Positions 15,757-21,801 of a stretch of 32,388 nucleotides of DNA are shown in pieces. A program made the position numbers and the translations under genes. The stretch spans positions 1 to 32,388 of IMG/VR virus record IMGVR_UViG_3300045999_000957, one strand, 5' to 3'. The notes beneath the pieces are model-generated. The model was not told the origin of the DNA. It saw nothing but the letters and a program-made list of their open reading frames with translations, and made no database searches. The DNA comes from a virus. Within the stretch, counting starts at the first letter, position 1. The number at the start of each line of letters is the position of its first letter.

Positions 15757-15782
15757 AAAAAAGCCGCGCATGATAGCGCGGC
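15757..15782 (-). terminator. Rho-independent terminator just before rep
   Basis: Minus strand GCCGCGC-TATCAT-GCGCGGC followed by TTTTTTATT: a perfect 7-bp GC stem, 6-base loop and six U. It lies 20 bases after the stop of the KorA-like gene and 18 bases before the ATG of the replication-like gene, so most RNA of the block should end before that gene. Confidence 0.92.
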
Positions 15783-15802
15783 CTTATATGGGTTATTTAG
15801 GT

Positions 15803-16015
15803 TTAGTGTTGAGCGGCTCCTTTATTGGCCAACCGTTGGGCGTTTTTAATTCTCCGTACCGCATGGCTAACCGTTGATTGTCGACAACCTAGCGTTGTAG
15901 CGGCTCTGGTTTGTGTAAAGCCGTCGATTAAAACCAGATACGCGCCGCGTATGGCTACGCTATCGGGTTTAGCGCGTAATAGTTCAACCAAGGCTATAAA
16001 CTGATATTTATCCAA
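15803..16015 (-). CDS. KorA/TrfB-like DNA-binding regulator, 70 aa
   Basis: Residues 31-57 (DGFTQTRAATTLGCRQSTVS then HAVRRIKN) are a helix-turn-helix of the type in TrfB/KorA, the plasmid repressor family with G-TQ--AA--LG-S---VS-AV-R. It is shorter than RK2 KorA (about 100 aa), lacking most of the dimer part. It starts at TTG; AAGGGG lies 7 bases before, and no ATG is near. It probably represses its own operon through the palindrome in the promoter at 17498-17526, by analogy with KorA control of plasmid replication. Confidence 0.7.
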   Translation of the reverse strand: MDKYQFIALVELLRAKPDSVAIRGAYLVLIDGFTQTRAATTLGCRQSTVSHAVRRIKNAQRLANKGAAQH

Positions 16016-16026
16016 TGTTTAGCCCC

Positions 16027-16263
16027 TTAGATTGTGCAACAACCACAACACGGCGCGTCGATACAACGGCCGGCGGCGTTACGGGTAAAGGTTTTATAGG
16101 TCCCTTGGTTGTTTAGGGTTATAAACTCTACGCGGCTATCGCCCGGCTCCGTTAGATACGATTTTCTAGCTACGGTATCGTAAGTTATTTCGTCGCCTAC
16201 ATTTATAACCGCTCCGCTATCTGCACAACGGCCGCGGTATTTAGCTAGCATTGTTTTACGCAT
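16027..16263 (-). CDS. Small Cys-rich protein, 78 aa
   Basis: The start MRKTMLAKYRGRCADSGAVI with NVGDEITYD resembles the small zinc-ribbon unit K(Y)-GKC---G--I--GD-I in many phage proteins, but the second cysteine of the pair is replaced (CADSG). The C-terminus adds five cysteines in CIDAPCCGCCTI, enough for its own metal site. The function is unknown. I start at 16263: the ATG has AAAGGGG 6 bases upstream and overlaps the end of the GP88 gene by 8 bases. An upstream start would lie deeper in that gene. Confidence 0.75.
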   Translation of the reverse strand: MRKTMLAKYRGRCADSGAVINVGDEITYDTVARKSYLTEPGDSRVEFITLNNQGTYKTFTRNAAGRCIDAPCCGCCTI

Positions 16264-17014
16264 AGTTAACCCCTTTAATTTGTACAAAGCCGCCGGTATC
16301 GCGTTTAGCTTTACCTTTAGCGTATAAGGCTACAACAACGCCGCGCGGCTCTATATGTCGTACATCGGTATCGTCGCCGTCGACAACGGACCATGTTCTA
16401 AACGTTGTAGGTATATCTTCGCGTTTTTGAAATACAACCGCGGTACGTGCGTTGTGTGGGTTACTTAATCCCTTAATGCTTATAGGTTTAGGCGTAATAG
16501 CGCTAAAACTATACGTTAGATCATAGTTACCCGCGGTTTTACCGGCCAGATTACGCGCCGGGTGTTTTGTATAGTCATAAAACTGTACATCGGGAAATAG
16601 TTGAAATAGGTTTTTATTATCAACAATAGCGATGTTTTCGTAGGCGATATCCGATGTACCGTTAGGCCGTACCAAAGGACTAAAACCTAAACGTTTAGCG
16701 CGCCTAGCTAACGCCCATACATCGGCCGCCAGAGATAACATAAACGATTCTTTATGATCATAAAAAAACCTAGTTTTAGCGATCCTAGCGTTTTGTACGC
16801 TATTAAACGCGCCGCGGCCGGCCGATTCTAGACAACCGTTCATGCAACCGGCCAGAATAGCCATAGGGCATATAACGCTATCGGGTTTAAGATATACGAT
16901 ACCCGTTAGATATCCTATTTTCTCTCCCTTTACGGTTTTAGTACTTGCTTCACCTAAAATAGTTTTATAGGTTAGGCCGCGTTGTTGAATGATAGTTTTG
17001 TAGGGGTTTTTCAT
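16256..17014 (-). CDS. GP88-family phage protein, 252 aa
   Basis: This matches the family of mycobacteriophage gene 88 proteins, found in many unrelated phages and some plasmids. The hallmark lies in residues 49-85: ICPMAILAGCMNGCLESAGR, then GAFNSVQNARIAKTRFF and a following MLSLAADVWALARRA helix. Three cysteines (C49, C57, C61) suggest a metal or iron-sulfur site. A later PNGTSDIAYENI and the YDYTKHPAR strand fit an alpha/beta barrel-like core. The biochemical role is not known to me. Base use is typical of the transferred block. AAGGGG precedes the ATG. Confidence 0.82.
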   Translation of the reverse strand: MKNPYKTIIQQRGLTYKTILGEASTKTVKGEKIGYLTGIVYLKPDSVICPMAILAGCMNGCLESAGRGAFNSVQNARIAKTRFFYDHKESFMLSLAADVWALARRAKRLGFSPLVRPNGTSDIAYENIAIVDNKNLFQLFPDVQFYDYTKHPARNLAGKTAGNYDLTYSFSAITPKPISIKGLSNPHNARTAVVFQKREDIPTTFRTWSVVDGDDTDVRHIEPRGVVVALYAKGKAKRDTGGFVQIKGVNYA

Positions 17015-17024
17015 GTTTTACCCC

Positions 17025-17102
17025 TTATGCGGTTAGCCAGATTACGATTAACGCTACAAAACCTAGAACGTAGATTACTTTATCAAATAATTGAGTTTTC
17101 AT
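17025..17102 (-). CDS. Tiny single-pass membrane protein, 25 aa
   Basis: Reads MKTQLFDKVIYVLGFVALIV and ends IWLTA. About 16 residues from 9 to 24 form one hydrophobic helix after a charged N-terminus. It is supported by an AAGGGG ribosome site and by fitting exactly between the two flanking genes, each separated by the same TAAGGGG spacer. No homologue is known to me. It could be a membrane anchor or a toxic peptide controlling host functions. Too short for composition statistics. Confidence 0.6.
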   Translation of the reverse strand: MKTQLFDKVIYVLGFVALIVIWLTA

Positions 17103-17112
17103 GCGTAGCCCC

Positions 17113-17436
17113 TTAGATTGAATAACGGGCGCGGCCGTGCGTATTAATAAACTCTCTAAACTCTGGCCACTTCATAGCCTTAAACGCCGCCATAGCTTCA
17201 TACTGGCCTTTACTAGGTCCAAAGTAACCGCTATCGGCTTTTTCTATTTCGTCGCATAAAACGGCGCGTTTAGTTTCATCAAGAACTACTAACCCGTTTT
17301 TCTCTGGCCCGATTAGGCCGTAGGCGTTGTAAGCGCCGTAGATAGCTATGCGGTACGCGCCGCGGCCTTTAAACGTGCGTTTTATTTCGCACGATACCGA
17401 TGTATAGGGGCCGATGTTTTGGTTTGTGTTAAACAT
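17113..17436 (-). CDS. Hypothetical protein, first gene of the transferred block, 107 aa
   Basis: I do not recognise it. The N-terminal half is beta-like (YTSVSCEIKRTFKGRGAYRI then AIYGAYNAYGLIG), the C-terminal half helical (YEAMAAFKAMKWPEFREFIN). The start codon has GGAGAG 8 bases upstream and follows a leader with a CATCG/CGATG hairpin (17470-17491). It is the promoter-proximal gene of the block and shares its odd composition. A host-takeover or regulatory role is possible but not shown. Confidence 0.75.
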   Translation of the reverse strand: MFNTNQNIGPYTSVSCEIKRTFKGRGAYRIAIYGAYNAYGLIGPEKNGLVVLDETKRAVLCDEIEKADSGYFGPSKGQYEAMAAFKAMKWPEFREFINTHGRARYSI

Positions 17437-17497
17437 TGTTTACTCTCCATAAGTAGGTAGGTTGTAAAAACATCGATTATTTCTAACCGATGCACAA

Positions 17498-17526
17498 AAT
17501 ATAACGCCGTTAACTACGTTATGTAA
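17498..17526 (-). promoter_or_regulatory. Promoter with palindromic operator for the transferred block
   Basis: Minus strand TTACAT (17521-17526), a 17-base space, TATATT (17498-17503). The palindrome AACGTAGTTAACGGCGTT (17503-17520, 14 of 18 bases symmetric) fills the space between the two boxes exactly. The ends AACG...CGTT are shared with the palindrome at 14689-14703 on the other side of the block. A good candidate site for the KorA/TrfB-like protein. Confidence 0.55.
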
Positions 17527-17576
17527 TACGGATAAACCCTAGTTTTTAGAAATAATTCTATTTAGCGGTTGACAAT

Positions 17577-17670
17577 CGCCGGCTATGCATAAAACGCTAC
17601 AACGCTACGCACTAAACGCCGGCCAGATAGCCGGCTATAACCCGCGGCTTAACACTGGCCGCGGCTATGC
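17577..17670. repeat. Iteron-like repeats
   Basis: Four copies of a motif around (C/G)CGGCTAT: CGCCGGCTATGC (17577-17588), AGCCGGCTATAA (17629-17640), CCGCGGCTTAAC (17642-17653), CCGCGGCTATGC (17659-17670). They lie next to an AT-rich strip. Because the whole block is rich in CCGCGG and GCCGGC, part of this may be background. Confidence 0.4.
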
Positions 17671-17779
17671 GTTACCGGTTTTTGCATCGATAACACAAAA
17701 TCATTACACTGTAGTACCTTTGCACTACAAAGCATAGATATAGCAATACGCTGGTGTCGGGCGCTGGAAAATTCTCCAA

Positions 17780-18055
17780 CTACTGGCTATGTGCTGGAAA
17801 ATCCTCTTCTTGTATTTGCCGCATGTATTTCCTAATACGCTCAGGCGCGCCTACCCCATAGAACTTCTCAGTACGAGCCAGCGCGTCCCTTACCCACTCT
17901 TTATTTTTAAACCTTTCCCATGTGTGTAGCAAGTCTCTTGCCTCACCCATCTCAAGCATACGCTGGCCATGCGCTAGGTTATCCAACTGTTCTTGTGTTG
18001 GCTTTGGCCTGCGCTTGTAAGTGCCACCCCATCTAGACGGTACAGAGCGTTTCAT
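17780..18055 (-). CDS. Hypothetical phage protein, 91 aa
   Basis: A basic, helical protein: KRSVPSRWGGTYKRRPKPTQ, then LAHGQRMLEMGEARDLLHTW and PERIRKYMRQIQEEDF. I do not recognise the family; the first part may touch nucleic acid. I chose the ATG at 18055, overlapping the upstream gene by 23 bases. The ribosome site is weak, so coupling is likely. It is the last gene of the leftward early operon before the composition changes. Confidence 0.6.
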   Translation of the reverse strand: MKRSVPSRWGGTYKRRPKPTQEQLDNLAHGQRMLEMGEARDLLHTWERFKNKEWVRDALARTEKFYGVGAPERIRKYMRQIQEEDFPAHSQ

Positions 18056-18515
18056 CTTTGATTGACCTAGCACGGTGGTGTCTGATCTCGCGCTCGACAA
18101 TGCCAAGCGCCTCCTCTAATTGCTTGACAGTACAGTTTTCTAACTGGGCATCATGTATGTCCATGCCTAAGTTCATAGCCTGCATCTCAGGACCGGTAAA
18201 CACAAATCTACCCTTACTCAACCCGCGCCTGCCCATTGTGAAGATTGCATTTTGTGCAACCTTAATCTCTTCTAGCCAGTCTTCACCTACACCCAGCATG
18301 GCCAGCGCCTCAGACACATTCATGGCGGCCACCAAGATGTCTATGTTGGCTCTCGTACCATCGCCCTGCGTAATGCTGGTCAGTGCATCATGGTTCTTGA
18401 TCCTGAGCAAGATGCCAGCTTCAGGCAGACTGGCCACTACTTTCAGGCCAGCCTTCACCCACGACATCGTGTCTAGGCGTACACCTTTGGGTTTGTACTT
18501 GGATTTCTTTCTCAT
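18033..18515 (-). CDS. Conserved phage protein, 160 aa
   Basis: A helical protein with the pattern VKAGLKVVASL, LRIKNHDALTSITQGDGTRA, NIDILVAAMNVSEALAMLGV, GRFVFTGPEM and HDAQLENCTVKQLEEAL, which I know from many phage early regions without a known function. The motif NIDILI--N---AL followed by TG-E--A---LHDAQL is consistent. The ATG at 18515 has AAGGA upstream and overlaps the stop of the preceding 57-aa gene (TGATG); a GTG three bases earlier is less likely. Confidence 0.75.
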   Translation of the reverse strand: MRKKSKYKPKGVRLDTMSWVKAGLKVVASLPEAGILLRIKNHDALTSITQGDGTRANIDILVAAMNVSEALAMLGVGEDWLEEIKVAQNAIFTMGRRGLSKGRFVFTGPEMQAMNLGMDIHDAQLENCTVKQLEEALGIVEREIRHHRARSIKDETLCTV

Positions 18516-18688
18516 CACATCGTCCTTGGATTTGGTATTTCAATATCTAACTCATTGGATATATGCCGCAACTGTCTGGCCAGCATATGCACAACATGCG
18601 AGTGCTGTGCAAGTGACTCAGCCAGCAATATCACCTGACATTCCAGCCGCTCAATCCGTTGTTCAATAGTTGGTAACTCTTCATTCAT
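18515..18688 (-). CDS. Small coiled-coil protein, 57 aa
   Basis: Reads MNEELPTIEQRIERLECQVI then LLAESLAQHSHVVHMLARQL and ends IEIPNPRTM. The middle is a heptad-type helix. It has an excellent ribosome site (AGGAGG, 7 bases before ATG), overlaps the resolvase stop by 4 bases and hands over to the next gene through TGATG. The function is unknown; small helical proteins next to resolvases may be partners. Confidence 0.75.
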   Translation of the reverse strand: MNEELPTIEQRIERLECQVILLAESLAQHSHVVHMLARQLRHISNELDIEIPNPRTM

Positions 18689-19113
18689 TCAAGTTCCTCC
18701 TTGACCAGCACCTCGACACACGGCTCTGCACCGTATAACTTCTTGATGTGCGCGCTGACTATCTGGCAATCATCTAAATACACAATGCCATTGAGCGCGT
18801 CGGTGATCGCTTTGGCCACGTTGTCCCAGTCAGGCTTCTTTGTATGCTTCTCAATACCCGCTAAACAGTCGCTGGTGCGCTTCTTTGAGTAACTTTCTGG
18901 TATTGGCATACGGATATAGAGATAGATTGCTACAGCCGTTTCTAGTGGCTTTGTCTCACCCATCGCAAGTCTGGCTGACTCACGTACTACATCCTCGTAG
19001 TCCATCGTTTTCTTGGGGGTGTACGTGCGTACAAATGGCCCCCTGCTGGTGAAGCGCGGCCTGCCCTTGCCAATAGGCACTCCATCCACCACAAAGTTCA
19101 CCATGAATGTCAT
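18685..19113 (-). CDS. rusA: RusA-type Holliday junction resolvase, 142 aa
   Basis: Cuts four-way DNA junctions formed during phage recombination or before packaging. The start FVVDGVPIGKGRPRF and the catalytic block KPDWDNVAKAITDALNGIVY with LDDCQI (D95, D97, K101, D105, D114/115) fit RusA; length is close to E. coli RusA (120 aa). Together with the YqaJ-like and ERF proteins of the facing operon it gives a full break-anneal-resolve set. Its start lies well inside the preceding open frame. Confidence 0.93.
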   Translation of the reverse strand: MTFMVNFVVDGVPIGKGRPRFTSRGPFVRTYTPKKTMDYEDVVRESARLAMGETKPLETAVAIYLYIRMPIPESYSKKRTSDCLAGIEKHTKKPDWDNVAKAITDALNGIVYLDDCQIVSAHIKKLYGAEPCVEVLVKEELE

Positions 19114-19216
19114 CTAAATCCCCTGTTAAAGACAATGCTTGGTCAATCAAAGGCTGAGGCAGTCGATGCCCTTCCTTCACTTTGTCCAACCACCTATGCG
19201 CCTGTTCAATATTCAT
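18980..19216 (-). CDS. Small phage protein overlapping rusA, 78 aa
   Basis: The first 36 residues (MNIEQAHRWLDKVKEGHRLP then QPLIDQALSLTGDLDDI) look like a small phage family that usually ends soon after LTGDL. Here the frame runs on for 134 bases inside rusA, producing a tail with no clear sense (GRGCST-like end). Either a natural stop was lost or the overlap is real. The ATG overlaps the upstream gene stop by ATGA, which supports translation. Confidence 0.5.
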   Translation of the reverse strand: MNIEQAHRWLDKVKEGHRLPQPLIDQALSLTGDLDDIHGELCGGWSAYWQGQAALHQQGAICTHVHPQENDGLRGCST

Positions 19217-19374
19217 TTAAAAGCCCAGTACATCATGCCGGCAACCACTGCAAGCGCCAGCCCAACGCTATACCAGCGCGGTTCAGGCTTATGCTTTTCA
19301 AACCACTCAGGATAGTCCTTGGGAAAAGCTTCTTGCAAAGTACGTGGGTACTTACGAGTTGTTGGCGTTGGCAT
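19213..19374 (-). CDS. Small membrane protein, 53 aa
   Basis: Reads MPTPTTRKYPRTLQEAFPKD, continues YPEWFEKHKPEP and ends in one membrane helix (WYSVGLALAVVAGMMYWAF). The KYPRT-QEAF start plus a C-terminal membrane span is common in small early phage genes of proteobacterial phages. Function is unknown. It overlaps the end of the ribbon-helix-helix gene by 23 bases and the next gene by ATGA. Confidence 0.75.
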   Translation of the reverse strand: MPTPTTRKYPRTLQEAFPKDYPEWFEKHKPEPRWYSVGLALAVVAGMMYWAFK

Positions 19375-19558
19375 CTGTACTTCCCAGAAAACGAGTTAGC
19401 CTGTCATCAGTACTTGCATACTGGCGACTCAAGTTGTCAACAATAAGATATTCCACCACGCTGGCTTGCGATCTGCGCTGGTCTTTGGCCGCACGAATCA
19501 GCAACTCCTTGGACGATGGACGGATACGAACTAGAACTGGTACATTTTTAATCTTCAT
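19352..19558 (-). CDS. Ribbon-helix-helix DNA-binding protein (Arc/CopG-like), 68 aa
   Basis: MKIKNVPVLVRIRPSSKELL then RAAKDQRRSQASVVEYLI: a short beta-strand with alternating residues (VPVLVRIRP) followed by two helices, as in Arc/CopG repressors. RHH dimers bind short palindromic half-sites. The gene begins 12 bases from the operator at 19570-19592, whose core is TTTCACNGTGA, and a second copy lies in the opposing early promoter. I infer that this is the protein that reads those operators and the one at 14477-14499. Confidence 0.72.
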   Translation of the reverse strand: MKIKNVPVLVRIRPSSKELLIRAAKDQRRSQASVVEYLIVDNLSRQYASTDDRLTRFLGSTDANANNS

Positions 19559-19569
19559 GGCGACATTGT

Positions 19570-19592
19570 AATGCTATCACTGTGAAATCATG
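19570..19592. promoter_or_regulatory. Operator copy 2, at the ribbon-helix-helix gene start
   Basis: A 23-bp imperfect palindrome with core TATCACTGTGAAA (19575-19587), ending 12 bases upstream of the start of the minus-strand gene. It shares the flank AATGCT with the other two copies. A minus-strand -10-like TACAAT overlaps its outer edge, so binding would give autoregulation. Confidence 0.65.
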
Positions 19593-19612
19593 CAATTAGG
19601 GAATGTACTTAG

Positions 19613-19661
19613 CGGACAATTAAATTTGTATGTCCTATAATGCTTTCACCGTGAAATCATT
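19613..19661 (+). promoter_or_regulatory. Early rightward promoter with operator copy 3
   Basis: CGGACA (19613-19618), 17 bases, perfect TATAAT (19636-19641). The best copy of the operator (19639-19661, 21 of 23 positions symmetric apart from the centre; core TTTCACCGTGAAA) covers the start point. GGACA/TGTCC (19614-19618 and 19631-19635) form a further inverted repeat between the boxes. This drives the recombination operon. Confidence 0.72.
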
Positions 19662-19699
19662 TACGGCAACATCAACCTACCAATTATGGAGAGATGACT

Positions 19700-20005
19700 A
19701 TGAAGTTCGGTACTTTCTGGCAAACGCTAGTACGCAAAGATTCCCCTGTAACCAGCATTGAGGCGGCCGCATCTGTGGACACCCCAAAGATGGAGCAACT
19801 TGTCTATGAGGTTATTGCCTCATTTGACCAAGGCTGTATTCAGGACGATGTCTTAGCAAACCTCCCCCAATACCCTTACTCCAGCGTTACGGCACGTTTC
19901 CGTGGCTTGCTAGACAAAGGGTACATCATCGACACAGGACTCACCCGCGCTGGTAAGTCTGGCCGTCAACAACGCATCTTAAAAATCAAGGAAAACCATG
20001 CCTAA
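19700..20005 (+). CDS. Winged-helix phage protein, 101 aa
   Basis: Residues 28-95 (KMEQLVYEVIASFDQGCIQD, then YSSVTARFRGLLDKGYIIDT and GLTRAGKSGRQQRILKI) form a winged helix: the recognition helix S-T-R---L-DKG-I and the wing R-GKSGR-Q are typical of a small phage wHTH family. It is the first gene of the early operon. GGAGAG ends 6 bases before the ATG at 19700 and touches the ATG at 19694, so the second ATG is preferred. Likely a regulator or a DNA-binding partner of the recombination proteins. Confidence 0.8.
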   Translation: MKFGTFWQTLVRKDSPVTSIEAAASVDTPKMEQLVYEVIASFDQGCIQDDVLANLPQYPYSSVTARFRGLLDKGYIIDTGLTRAGKSGRQQRILKIKENHA

Positions 20006-20951
20006 ACTTACATCAGACACCATGCTGTCTTGCTCCCAACTGCCTGCCATCTTGGGTCATTCCAAGTGGGCAAGCGCCAATGACACCCTGAACTTCTGCA
20101 TGAAGTCTATCCAAGGTGAGTATGCCCGTACAGAAGCAGGCGAAGCCGCCAACTGGGGTAACGCACTAGAGGAATCCATCATCAAGGAGATAGCCAAGCG
20201 CCTTGGGATAGACAGCTACGTCATGCCAGACATTGCCTATAAACATCCTGAACTACCACTGGCCGCCAGCGCAGATGCCATTGCAACAGCACCTTTGCTA
20301 GGTCTTACCATCAAGCATGATCCATCGATAGGTATTTATGTAGTCGGTGCTGACGAGATAGTTCTTACCGGCCAAGGTGTACTTGAATCCAAGTTAACCA
20401 AGATGGCTCCTGAAGAAATCCTGCCCCTATACCGTGGTCCTATCCAAGTCCAAGGTGTGATGATGTGTACTGGCCTGAAGTGGGCGGCCATTGGCTGTCT
20501 GTACTCAGGCGTGGAATTACGCATCTACTTGTTTGCACCACATGAGCAAACGATGGACACCATCTGGAATGCGTCGATTGACTTTGAATCAAGGCTAGAG
20601 AACTTCCGCCAGACTGGTGAGACAGCATGGTATCCACCGTCAGATAGCAAAGATGCTGATCGCGTCTGGCCAAACGCCAAAGAAGAAGACATCGATCTTG
20701 GTAACCAAGCTGAAGGCATAGCCAGTGCAATCGTCGCGCTCAAGGCAGAGATCAAGAACATGGAAGAGGAAGTATCTAAAAAAGAAGCAGACCTCAAGAC
20801 GCAAATGCAAGAGTTCAGTACGGCTAAGTGTGGCAAATGGCATATCAAGTGGCCAATGCGTCACTTCAAAGCACAGCCTGCTAAATCTACACCAGCAAAA
20901 GAAGCCTATTCAATCCGTCAGTCAACTCTAACAATCAAGGAAGCCAAATGA
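19998..20951 (+). CDS. YqaJ-type viral exonuclease, 317 aa
   Basis: Digests double-stranded DNA ends to leave single strands for annealing, as lambda Exo does. Motifs: SQLPAILG start, GNALEES (54-60, Glu), ASADAI (D93), the LESK pair (E130, K132) and the QVQ helix (150-152), which together make the PD-(D/E)XK active site of this family. Residues 235-275 are a coiled coil (ALKAEIKNMEEEVSKKEADL). It overlaps the gene before by 8 bases and is coupled by ATGA to the ERF annealing gene, the usual pairing. Confidence 0.9.
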   Translation: MPKLTSDTMLSCSQLPAILGHSKWASANDTLNFCMKSIQGEYARTEAGEAANWGNALEESIIKEIAKRLGIDSYVMPDIAYKHPELPLAASADAIATAPLLGLTIKHDPSIGIYVVGADEIVLTGQGVLESKLTKMAPEEILPLYRGPIQVQGVMMCTGLKWAAIGCLYSGVELRIYLFAPHEQTMDTIWNASIDFESRLENFRQTGETAWYPPSDSKDADRVWPNAKEEDIDLGNQAEGIASAIVALKAEIKNMEEEVSKKEADLKTQMQEFSTAKCGKWHIKWPMRHFKAQPAKSTPAKEAYSIRQSTLTIKEAK

Positions 20952-21697
20952 AAGCCATCGCCACAGCACTGGTCAAAGCCCAACGTCAGTTCGGTCCAGC
21001 CCTCAAGACATCTACTAACCCACATTTCCGTAGCAAGTACGCTGATCTGTCAGCCTGCATAGAAGCTGTCATTGATGCACTAAATGACAATGGCATCTTT
21101 TTACTGCAAAAAAATTACGACTGCGATAACGGAATCATGTGCGAAACAGTATTTGTACACGAGTCTGGCGAGATGCTGGAGTGCGGCATCGTCCATTTCC
21201 CTGCTGTTAAACAAGACCCACAGGGTTACGCTGGTGCGTTGACTTATGCACGTAGGTATAGCCTTATGTCCGCCTGCGGCATTGCACCAGAAGACGACGA
21301 TGGTAATGTCGCTAGTCGAAAGTTAGCGCCAGCAGTTAACCCATTGGATGGCGTGAAGGCCGGCAGTATTGTGCAAGTAGAAAGCCCTAAGACTATAGAA
21401 ACTATTACCGCTGGTGGTCCTGTCTTCACAATGGCCATACCCAACAAAGAGCCACGCATATACGATTCATCAGAGTCTTACATGAAGGGTACGGTTGAGT
21501 TGCGCGAAAAGGTAGAGAAGTCAGCAATGGCGGCACGTACCAAGATGACTAAGTTACGTGAACTGAAAGAAGCCAATGAAGAGCAAACCAAGAAGTTAGA
21601 AATCCATCACATGACAGCATTGCTTTCTGATTACCAATTGCGTTTGAAGCGACTAGGCGCACAACTGGGTGAAGGAGAGTCAGATGGAGAGCAGTGA
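20948..21697 (+). CDS. erf: ERF-type single-strand annealing protein, 249 aa
   Basis: Pairs complementary single strands made by the exonuclease and may circularise the incoming genome. The first 130 residues are typical: LVKAQRQFGPALKTSTNPHF, RSKYADLSACIEAVIDALND, then GYAGALTYARRYSLMSACGI and APEDDDGN. The C-terminal part (MAARTKMTKLRELKEANEEQ) is charged and helical. It follows the exonuclease by ATGA with an AAGGA ribosome site. Confidence 0.93.
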   Translation: MKAIATALVKAQRQFGPALKTSTNPHFRSKYADLSACIEAVIDALNDNGIFLLQKNYDCDNGIMCETVFVHESGEMLECGIVHFPAVKQDPQGYAGALTYARRYSLMSACGIAPEDDDGNVASRKLAPAVNPLDGVKAGSIVQVESPKTIETITAGGPVFTMAIPNKEPRIYDSSESYMKGTVELREKVEKSAMAARTKMTKLRELKEANEEQTKKLEIHHMTALLSDYQLRLKRLGAQLGEGESDGEQ

Positions 21698-21800
21698 TTG
21701 GGCTGAGTTAGATATGCGCTACAGGGAGTATTGCCACCAGTGCCAAGTGGCTGGAAAAGTTCCTGTAGATTTTCATACTTGGTTACTTGGAAAGGACTAA
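21684..21800 (+). CDS. Small protein, 38 aa
   Basis: Reads MESSDWAELDMRYREYCHQC and ends VDFHTWLLGKD. A strong ribosome site (GGAG) lies within the end of the erf gene, which it overlaps by 14 bases. CHQC is a possible metal pair. I know no family. Support is its start signal and exact fit before the next gene. Confidence 0.55.
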   Translation: MESSDWAELDMRYREYCHQCQVAGKVPVDFHTWLLGKD

Positions 21801-21801
21801 G

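Larger units (their letters stand above)
17437..17779. other. 343-base control region ahead of the transferred block
   Basis: No gene fits. Besides the promoter and repeats listed separately it has TTATTTCTAA and its inverse (17476-17485 and about 17545-17554), an AT-rich strip (17540-17570) and hairpins CTTTG/CAAAG near 17717-17731. Two head-to-tail AACGCTAC copies are at 17594-17609, and TTATCCGTA (minus strand, near 17530) is 7/9 like a DnaA box. The arrangement is compatible with a plasmid-type origin. Confidence 0.45.
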
